DNA of 64,000 bases. Source: Sabellastarte sp. h YS-2021. Lineage: Eukaryota; Annelida; Polychaeta; Sabellida; Sabellidae. The notes below the pieces were generated by a model. The model was not told where the DNA came from. It was given only the letters and a program-made list of their open reading frames with translations, and searched no databases. Shown here piece after piece: positions 55,961-64,000 of the stretch (positions within the stretch are counted from its first letter, which is position 1; each line of letters starts with the position of its first letter). A program made the translations under genes and the position numbers. Location of the stretch: assembly GCA_964017235.1 (NCBI GenBank), contig OZ024928.1, positions 79,851,566-79,915,565 on the forward strand, written 5' to 3'.

Positions 55961-58589
55961 TAATCAGATTACATATTTAGAGATACCCGGTCAACCCACC
56001 TTTCTTGAAATTTTTGGCTTGCAATACCTTTATATTTGCTTCCCAAATTAAAGTAAAGCAAAACAGGGTTTCTTGGGTTAGGCGCCTTATATGCACAGTA
56101 GCACCAACAAGAATGCATGTATTTCTTTAAAGAATATTCTTGTTTGATCATTTATGATTGTTCCTGCCAACACATAGCAATAGGTAGGATAAGGTGAGTA
56201 TTTAACTTACAAAAAGTTTAATTACAACAAAATTTTTATAATTTGTCTCCTTTTTCATGAGTACGCAGCAGATTCAGTTTCAGATATCTAATTGTAACAT
56301 TTAATGAGTACTCAGCTTGTAACTGTCAGTTTTGAGTCAGAGACTAAAATGATGAATTCAGCAACTGGTAAAGCTACATTTTCAGTTGGATCATTATGTG
56401 AAAATTTTAAACCTCTATCTGCATGATTGAGCATTTGGGTATTTAAATAAATAATTTTTGTGGCTTTCCAATTTTCGGCAATTTTTCACACCTGAAATTG
56501 GATTGATTCCATTCAAATTAGGTTGGGTGTGTTTATTGACAAAACTGTTCTGAAAGTGTATTTTTGTTATGTTTATGCTATGTGGCCTGTATACAACCTG
56601 CAGTTAACACAGGTTTAATGAGATTCTTTCAAAGATCATCAATTTCCACCAATGACAGTTTTTTTACCTGTGTGAGACAGGCATTGACTACATAATCTGA
56701 CAATTAAATCCTCTATAATGCATAAGCTGTTTGTGACATCACTAAACATTATCACCTGATATATGATATCACAATGACCCCACAAAATGTGCATGGTGAT
56801 TTAAGCATTATCCAGTAACCCCAATGGGATTGGATATGGAAAATCATCACCTTGATTACCAAAAATGACTTGCCAAGTCAATCTCACTCCACTCTAGAAT
56901 CATAAACTTTATGCTTAAATCCTCTATAACCTCTGCCGTGATATGTGTGTTAATTATATGTGACTTATCACATGTATGGAGTGATATTTACTTTTAGTAT
57001 GACAAATTTGAAAGAGGAATTTGACGATGGCCTTTAATTTTTCGATTTCATCTAAAGACAGAACTCTTCTTGAGACAGACTGTGTTGTATTACTTGTATC
57101 TTGGTAAGTCAGTGTTTTCAGATTTCCCATTTGCTTTTCTCAAAAAGCATCAGCCATACTTCAGGTTTGATAAATTGTCTACACACTGATGTCAGAAACT
57201 TCAAAGACATTTGGATTATTGTTTTTCGTAGGCAAGAGCGGGTAACTCTACTCTGCCACCTTCATCGAACCGCTATTTTTACTTGTTGGAAGATTACTAT
57301 TTACTGTGTGAAAAATGTTTGTCAGTGTAGAAATTTCCCCAAAAGTTAAACTGGATCTACTATTGTCATGTTATTAACCCCTTCACCATCAACAGAGCAG
57401 TATTAAACTGTACATGGATATTCTGGTTAGCAGAGTTTGCAGATGATTTTAAGTTGCCAAAACACAAACCACTAGACTAAGTTTTCCTCGTCAGCTATGA
57501 CATCCTTGTACATACTGTAATACTTTTAACCACTCATTTCAATATACCAAGAGTGTTAATCATAAACTGCCATGGAAAGTAAAAATTACCATATATGGAT
57601 GTCCACTGGTAGTCGACAGATCTGGCTGTGACAAATAGTTTGCTGTCGATTGCTGATTGGCAGATAAGACCTACAAGGGGCCAATCTTATTGCTTGGAAA
57701 AAACCATAAGATATCTTAAATTGGTTCCTTAGGATATAACTTTTATACCTATCATTTGTGTATATCAGGATAGTAAATGTTTTCATAATTCTAATTAAAT
57801 TTTCTGGCATGTCTTTCTCTATTTTATTGCTTATATTACTTTTATATAGTTCAAAGTTGATAAGAAAGACTTAACTTTAGGTTTAAACAGTCAGACAATG
57901 TGGAATAACATTACAACTGAAATAGTTAAATAAATAAATGGCTTTTCTTGGAATAACATTGCAACTGAAATAGTTAAATAAATAAATGGCTTTTCTTGAA
58001 TCATAAGTAAACTACACACAGTGTAATTATGCATAGGATACGTGTGTTTTTTCTTAAATAAATAAATTTTTATATTTTTTTTTCAAGACAAAACACAAAG
58101 GTTGAATGGAGAAGTACAAATATAAAGTTAAAATGTCATTATTGTGGTACCTAAGAGGTTGCTGTCTCATTAAGGTTTCCTCTGCTTTGATCACAGTTGC
58201 ATGTTTCCATTTTCTTAAGAAGAAAGCAAGTTCAGTGCAGTTAATGTCCTTAATATAAAATCTAGAAAGCACTAGTCAAGTACAGATATCCACCAGTAAA
58301 GGTTTTTTTGAGAATTTATGATTTTTTACTTTCTGAATATTTCTTCTGTTATGCCTCAGAAACTATTCAATTTATAAAAAAAACAGCATTTAGATAGAAA
58401 TGGTTTATGTCTTTTAAGCTTCAGTGATTCACCAGAAAATATTTGCTGCACAAGAAATTTAGTGACCAATGTCAAAGTTTGCAAAACCAAAAAGTTCCAA
58501 AGATTTTGTGTTATTTACATGGCTATTTATTATACAATGATTGCTTTTTACATTAAATGAGTTACAAACCATTTCAACATTTTCTGCAG
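55961..58589. other. Unannotated intronic stretch
   Basis: No supported gene. It contains a 48-bp tandem duplication at 57903-57998 and, at about 56040-56110, a repeat shared in inverse orientation with 50240-50306. Confidence 0.4.
57903..57998. repeat. Tandem duplication of 48 bp
   Basis: Two adjacent copies starting GAATAACATT and ending GGCTTTTCTTG with one difference (A/G at the eleventh base). Recent slippage or duplication. Confidence 0.9.
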
Positions 58590-58721
58590 AAACAGATGAA
58601 AGAACCTGTGAATGGTACTCGTGTGAACTGACTCTCGGTGTAGCAGAAAAGTGTCTACAAGCAGAGCAGATTTGTAATTTCCACACTGATTGTGTTGATG
58701 GGAAGGACGAATTGAACTGTG
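58590..58721 (+). CDS. LDL-receptor class A exon of the host gene
   Basis: A 132-bp exon between acceptor TTTTCTGCAG (ending 58589) and donor GTAAGT (58722). Both boundaries are phase 1, the usual phase for shuffled LDLa modules. It encodes one complete module with six cysteines (CEWYSC ... KC ... IC ... DC ... NC) and the calcium-binding acidic pattern in FHTDCVDGKDELNC. It joins in frame to the exon ending at 32241. LDLa modules bind ligands or other proteins outside the cell; the ligand here is unknown. The donor shows that the gene continues, but no further exon was recognised before 64000. Confidence 0.85.
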
Positions 58722-59457
58722 GTAAGTCACACACACATCTGTACAATCTTGTATATCTAACACAATTTTTAGATAGATTTATGCATTTTGATTATAGCAG
58801 AGGTCTCAGGAAGGCCATAAAAGGTCTCTAGGCTCTTGTCTTGGAGGAGCCTTTTTGTCCTGTTGTGGCTAACGTTGTCTGTCAGATGTTGTGTGTATTT
58901 ACTATTTGCGATGTATTATTTTCATTTACCCATATTAGCAATGTGTTTGTTTTTTCATAATCACAACCGAGTGTCTTCGGAACCCATAAGGACAGGTCAC
59001 AATTCTCTTAATTTCAGAACTGTCACTTTCATATTATAAAATATTTTGTGTGGCTGTTGAATCAAAGCATGCTGTCAGTGAAAATAGATTAATTAAAAGA
59101 TCAATAATTACAATATATCACAATTCTGAAGTCACATTGTAAAATTTACATATTTTATGGAAATTCATGAGCATTGCCAATGACAATCATATTTTCTTTT
59201 GCTTTCAAAATTCATGTATAATTTCACAAATTGGGATTTTATTGCACCTTGCATTAAACTTATTTATTCAGTAATAAACTGAATGAACGCATATATATAT
59301 ATTTATAAAATACGTAGATCAAGGGGAAAGACGTTTTTGTTTAAAATGGGTCTTAAAGCATATAATTTGTAAACCATTTCCATTGGCGGTTCTGAAAGTG
59401 ATTGTTTTCCAATCTGTCCATGACTGTACTGAAGCCACAGTGTAATCACAAACAGCA
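58722..59457. other. Unannotated intronic stretch
   Basis: Presumed intron following the LDLa exon. AT-rich, with a short (AT)n near 59290. Nothing else seen. Confidence 0.4.
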
Positions 59458-59458
59458 G

Positions 59459-60041
59459 GGCCCGTATTCAAGAAAGGTCTTAGCCAGGGCTTAGGCTTAA
59501 AGTTGAGACTTTTGTCTCAAGTTTCTGCCCAAAACCTGCTAAGACTTTTGTCTTAGGCTTAGTGGTATTCACAAAGAATTTAAGACTGGTCTTAGGCTTA
59601 GCCAAGGGCTCAACTTTAAGACTGGTTAGTAGTGGGCTTAAATTTTGTAAAGAGGACTTAAATATGACCGCCATAAATTTTTCTCCACTTCAAAATTTGA
59701 AATGGCTGTAAATGAAGTATAATTATACAGAGCATCTCACTAAAGCAGTCTTTGGAAGTTTATATGTGGTAACAAGGTTTTCCATTTCAAAACAGCACTT
59801 TTCCTTAGATAAAATGCATTAAATGAAGGATATATGTCACCAATAGTATAGTTTGAATAGAAAAGAAAGGTCACATGACACAGAAAACCACTGTGGTTAT
59901 TTGATAATCTTGGACTTAGCTAAGTCACCCTTTGTGAATACTGTTTTAAGACAAAACTTAGCTGAGACAAAAGTCTTAATTTTAAGACTGGATTTAAGCC
60001 TAAGACCTTGCTAAGTCTAAGCCCTTTCTTGAATACGGGCC
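59459..60041. mobile_element. Harbinger-like MITE
   Basis: 583 bp with inverted repeats GGCCCGTATTCAAGAAAGG at both ends, continuing imperfectly through CTTAGGCTTAAA. Flanked by CAG on both sides (59456-59458, 60042-60044), a 3-bp duplication of the CWG type known for some PIF/Harbinger elements. The subterminal regions are rich in CTTAGGCTTA / AAGACTTTTGTCTTA motifs. No transposase. Confidence 0.8.
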
Positions 60042-60219
60042 CAGATCTCCATTTTATATATAAATATTATTTAAATGAGGACAGAAGTATGATTATAAAC
60101 ATAATCATGTTTTTATTTGGCCTCATCTCAGTGATAGGTAATTCAAATTTGAAAATATTTCCGTGTGGACATTCACAAAATTAGCTGAAAATTCAATCTC
60201 AGAATAGTGCAAAATAGTT

Positions 60220-61304
60220 AAAACAAGGCCACTGCCGCAGCAGTTATCTCCCGCCTTAGAATCAGTAATAATGGAGAAGTAAAGGAGATATAAGGCCTTT
60301 GTAGTAAGATAACCCCACTTGACATTGAAAAAGGGGTCAAAGGTAAAAGTCAGCAGTTGGAAAAGTCTCAGGCCATGACTTCCTTTAAGTTGTTTTCACA
60401 TTTGGAACCCCTAGTAGCAATGATAAGAGGGATATAAGGACTTTTTAATAGGATAATGTCATTTAACATTAAACATGTGATTTGACGGCCATTTTGTTTT
60501 CGAAACTAGGCCAAATTACTATCAGGCTAACTTTCCTAGCCTTTTATCTTTTGTGCAAATTTGATTAACCTAGCTGCGATATTTCAAGTTTTAGAGCATC
60601 TTAATGATTTTGAAATAATTGGCTATGGTGACCATTTTGTTTTTCAAAATAAGGCCAAAATTTTTCTCAGACAAAACATTTGTAGGCCAGGACTTTTCAC
60701 GGTCTATCTTTACATTCTAAAGCCATAGCACCAATAAGAAGGGAGAAATAAGGACGTTTTAGTGTGATGACCCCATTTAACCTTGAAGCCGGGGTCAAAG
60801 GTCAAATTCAACACCTGGAAAAGATTCCCAGGCCATGACTTCCTACAAGTTGTTTTCACATTCCTAACCTCTAAGAGCATTTTTGGGGAGATATAAGGCC
60901 TTTTTAATAGGATAACCCTGTTTGACATAAAAGATGCGATATGGTGGCCATTTTGTTTTTTGAACTAGACCAAAATTACTATCAGGCTAGCTTTTCTAGC
61001 CATATATCTTTTGTGCAAATTTGATGAAACTAGCTGCAATATTTCAAGATTTAGAGCACCTTTATAATTTTCAAACAATTAGCTATAGTGGCCATTTTGT
61101 TTTTCAAAATGAAGCTAAAATTTTGCACAGACAGGTTTTCATAGCCATAAACATTCCCTGCAAATTTGGTGAAGATATCTTTATAAATGAATAAGATATT
61201 AAGGTTTATGTAAAAACGTGACGAACAGACGGATGGACTCACGCACGTACGGAAGGCATTTTATAATCTCCTGAAAACGGCCTTCGGCCGCAGCCGGGTG
61301 ATAA
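60220..61304 (-). mobile_element. P3: short P-family copy with its own core repeat
   Basis: On the - strand it starts TTATCACCCGGCTGCGGCCG (ending at 61304), folds back through a GGAGATTATAAAATG segment and has a GTCC/GTGCGT-like stretch. The tail GGCGGGAGATAA (60244-60255 region) is followed by CTGCTGCGGCAGTGGCC and TTGTTTT at 60220. The core is not a ~150-bp monomer but two ~460-bp units (GGCCATGACTTCCT recurs at 60371 and 60831). Confidence 0.7.
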
Positions 61305-61532
61305 TTAAATTCTTACATCAGGAAGGAAATATTTCATTTTGTACACATATTATCACACAAAGCCTGTGTAACTATAGAGTTCAGTTTTGTACATCTGTTA
61401 TGATGCAGAGCCTATGTTATTATAGGTAATTGTATTTCATCTCTAAAATCTGCACAACTTCTGTACTCAAATTATCATTCATTTACATTAACACTAGCTG
61501 TTCCATCAATTCAAAAGATAAATTTTTTTAAC

Positions 61533-61646
61533 CATCCCTTGTGGGATGCTTGTTTGTTTTCAGGAGAAATTAACGGGGAAGGGCCCACAGCTCTGCCGGC
61601 TCCCGCACATTCCTATTGTTAAGCGTCCATTGCGGGACGCTTGTTT
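61533..61646 (+). repeat. Two hairpin + TTGTTTG modules
   Basis: CATCCC-TTGT-GGGATG (61533-61548) and GCGTCC-ATTGCG-GGACGC (61623-61640), each followed by (C)TTGTTTG. The layout resembles the hairpin plus TTGTTTT ends of the P elements, so these may be termini of another such family. Confidence 0.5.
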
Positions 61647-61984
61647 GTATATGGCTCCGTGAGCTCTGCATTTTCTTTTCCTCATAACTCTGTGACCGTT
61701 CGGTGGATTCTTTTCAAATTTAGCAGGTGTATGCAGTAGCCCTGGGGAATTGTTTTGAATATACTGCAGTGACATTTCGACCAATCAGAGAGGTCACATG
61801 ACCAAAAATGCCTTTTTTCGATGGGTGATAACTTGAAAGGGATTTTATCAATTCACCTGAAACTTGGCAAATACATTCAGTCTATTAAAATCTGGAAAAG
61901 TGATTTTGATGAAAGTTTTTATCTACAGGGTATCTCTGCAGAGTAGCCATCCCAATTTTCAAACAAAATTTGTCTTGCCAAAAA

Positions 61985-62954
61985 TGACGGTCAAGTGACC
62001 TTGACCTATAAAATAGTGCCCGGGCTATATCTCCGAAAACCGTACAGTGTAGGAAGTTGATACTTTGGTGGGGACATTGGTTGGGGATTGTAGGTGTGCA
62101 ACATCATGGTGTGACTTGATTTGAGATTTGACCTTGCTGTAGTGACCTTCACATATAAAATCATTTCCAGCCTATATCTCAGAGACCGTAAGGTGTAGGA
62201 AGTTGACATGTGGTAGGGACATTGGTTGGGGGTTATATGTGTGCAGTGTCATGGTTTGACCTTGATTTGAGCTTTTACCTTGCTGTAGTGACCTTGACCC
62301 TTTGAAATTTTTGTCCGGGCAATATCTCTACTACTTGGTAGATACTTGGTAGGGACATTGCTTAGGGGTTGTTTGTGTGCAACATCATGGAGAGATCTTG
62401 ATTTCACCTTTGACCTTATCGTAGTGACCATGTGTTTTAAAATCTTGTCTGGGTTATTTCTTGGATTCCATAAGGTGTAGAAGGTTGACACTTGGTAGGG
62501 ACATTGGTTAGGGGGTGTAGGTGTGTGTCATGGTGTGACCTTTAACTTTTGCTCTGCCAAAGTCTGTTCACCTGCCATATTTGAGACATGTGTCTGTTAT
62601 GACAGAAACATATGGCTTGCTGCAACTGATTATTATATGTACTTTTACATAATTATGCTATTTCCATTGACAGCTGTTCTCCAGTTAATTAATTTTACAG
62701 CTTCATAATTTTAGTATACTGATAAATGCTGTCATCTTGCTATTGAATTGTCTTGTTTTAATACTTTATTTTTACATACATTTTCTTTCTCTTAGAAGTT
62801 ATTTTATCTACTTAAACATTATTTGGACCTCTATTTAACTGGCACTGCTCTGAAAGTATCCGGATCTTTGTACTGTTTCACTACTATATCTCATGGTGTT
62901 GAAAGCTTTTCCCCTATGCTGATGGGGTAGAGGCATCTACAATGCTATTTTTTT
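61985..62954 (+). mobile_element. R5: R-family copy without recognisable head
   Basis: About four core monomers (61985-62530) start abruptly after CCAAAAATGACGG. The tail is the form with CACCTGCCATATTTGAGACA, TATTTGGACC, CTGCTCTGAAAGTATCC and ATGCTATTTTT, ending about 62954. Confidence 0.7.
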
Positions 62955-63329
62955 CAATAAAAGTACTCCACACATATCTTGCTAAACAGAAGAAATCGCA
63001 AATGAAAGCACAGCTTTTGAAGTACATTGTAACTATATTTGCAATATACACAATTCTACTCTGTAAATTGTTATTGATGTATTGTGGGTCACTGTCTCTC
63101 TACACAGCAACACATTTTAAAATCTTCAATGAATGATAATAGAAGAGTTTATAACCACTGTTTGTCAGGTAACATCAAATCAAGCATTTCGCTTTCTTCA
63201 GGTGCATTTTGTTTTACTTGTTTTTTTAACCCAGACCATAAAAGCTGCGGTTATAGTCCTCTGCGCTGTCTGAGCGTTGGCAGCCACAGCCGCGGGCATA
63301 ATGCTTGTGGGTGTTCCAGAGCCTAAACC

Positions 63330-63900
63330 CATGCATGCATTTTCACCAAATATGTTAACCCTAAGAGGATCTACAGCTGATTAGGTTTGGGGGGGGGGGG
63401 GGGTGCTAGTATCTGGCAATAACTGTTGCCATGGCAACACTTTTAAGATTTTGGAGTCTTTAAGTTTGTGGTTGTTTCACAGCCTAAACCCATGCATGGA
63501 TTTTCACCAAATTTTCAGGTTATGCTTACCTGAAGAGGGTCTAGAGCTGATTAGGTTTTTTGGGGGGTATCCATTAAAAATTGTTGCCATGGCAACATTT
63601 TAAAGATTTTTGGGTCTTAAAGTATATGGCTGTTCCCCAGCTAACCCCATGCATGGACCAAATTTTCAGGATATGTTTACCTCAAGGGGATCTAGAGCTG
63701 ATTATTTTTGGGGTTATCTAGCAACAAGTGTTGCCATGAGAACACTTTGAATATTTTTGGGTTTTAACATTTTTATAGGTGTTCCACAGGCTAATCTGAT
63801 GCGTGGATTTTCACTGAATTTTCAGGATCTACAGCTGAGTAGGTTTGGGATGGTATCTGACAACACTTGATGCCATGGCAATGCTTTAAATACTTTTCGG
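63330..63900 (+). repeat. ~150-bp satellite with GTTGCCATGGCAAC palindromes
   Basis: About four units with the landmarks CCCATGCATGGATTTTCACC, TTCAGG, GATCTA(C/G)AGCTGATTAGG and a palindrome at 63425-63438 and 63583-63596 (exact), 63730-63743 and 63869-63882 (diverged). A 15-G run sits at 63389-63403. A GC-rich stretch at 63250-63310 precedes it and may be a head. Confidence 0.8.
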
Positions 63901-63956
63901 TCATAAACTTCTTAATTGAAAAAGGGGGCTATTAAACATATGTTACTACAGTTGCA

Positions 63957-64000
63957 TTTAATTCCTGCCGGCCAAGGCCGGGGTGGGGAGATTATGAACA
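63957..64000 (+). mobile_element. P4: start of another P element (cut by window edge)
   Basis: TTTAATTCCTGCCGGCCAAG then GCCGGGGTGGGGAGATTATGAA: the same fold-back head as P1 and P2. The rest is outside the window. Confidence 0.6.

Larger units (their letters stand above)
32242..58589 (+). other. Predicted 26.3-kb intron full of mobile elements
   Basis: It is bounded by GTGAGT at 32242 and TTTTCTGCAG ending at 58589, with phases matching across the join. Inside are the CR1/Jockey nest, the fold-back element, P1, P2 and the DIRS/R6 nest. A small intervening exon cannot be excluded without transcript data. Confidence 0.65.

Overview
The window looks like an AT-rich, repeat-dense metazoan nuclear genome, most likely a bivalve or another lophotrochozoan. 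Evidence for this: exon-intron structure with GT/AG sites, no operons, CR1-, L1/Tx1-, Jockey- and DIRS-like retroelements, tRNA-derived SINEs, and many minisatellite-carrying elements that resemble the bivalve 'pearl' / Helentron-associated (HINE) type. The species assignment is an inference from repeat style only.

Host gene. Only one host gene is well supported, on the + strand. Exon 31488-32241 encodes a signal peptide plus a DNRLRE/CBM96-like beta-sandwich domain. A matching phase-1 exon at 58590-58721 encodes one LDL-receptor class A module. They bracket a 26.3 kb intron that holds most of the mobile elements in the right half of the window. The gene probably continues past the right edge.

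Layout. 1-868: right end of minisatellite element family R. 1603-9775: a second R copy, invaded by two SINEs and a 5.5 kb L1-like retrotransposon. That L1 was itself hit by a SINE and by a Tc1/mariner-type MITE, and target-site duplications (TSDs) resolve most of the order. 11250-13127: CR1-like LINE with one in-frame stop. 13.9-20.2 kb: SINE fragments, two more R copies and a broken CR1. 23.8-25.1 kb: satellite of family P type. 26590-28332: 5'-truncated L1-like element on the - strand, ending in a perfect inverted duplication. 33757-40050: CR1 fragment (-) split by an intact two-ORF Jockey-like element. 41443-42907: fold-back element whose arms are 21-bp minisatellites. 43.8-53.2 kb: two large P elements full of 133-, 153- and 321-bp tandem repeats. 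53.3-56 kb: degenerate DIRS-like element carrying an R copy without its array. 59459-60041: Harbinger-like MITE. 60.2-64 kb: a third P copy, another R copy, a satellite with RFX-like palindromes, and the start of a fourth P copy.

Main idea. Families R and P differ in sequence but share one architecture: a 5' hairpin head, a simple-repeat stretch, a tandem core, an inverted copy of the head sequence placed internal to the 3' end, then a small hairpin and a T-rich terminus. This matches non-autonomous Helitron2/Helentron elements. No tRNA gene, rRNA gene or CRISPR array was found.
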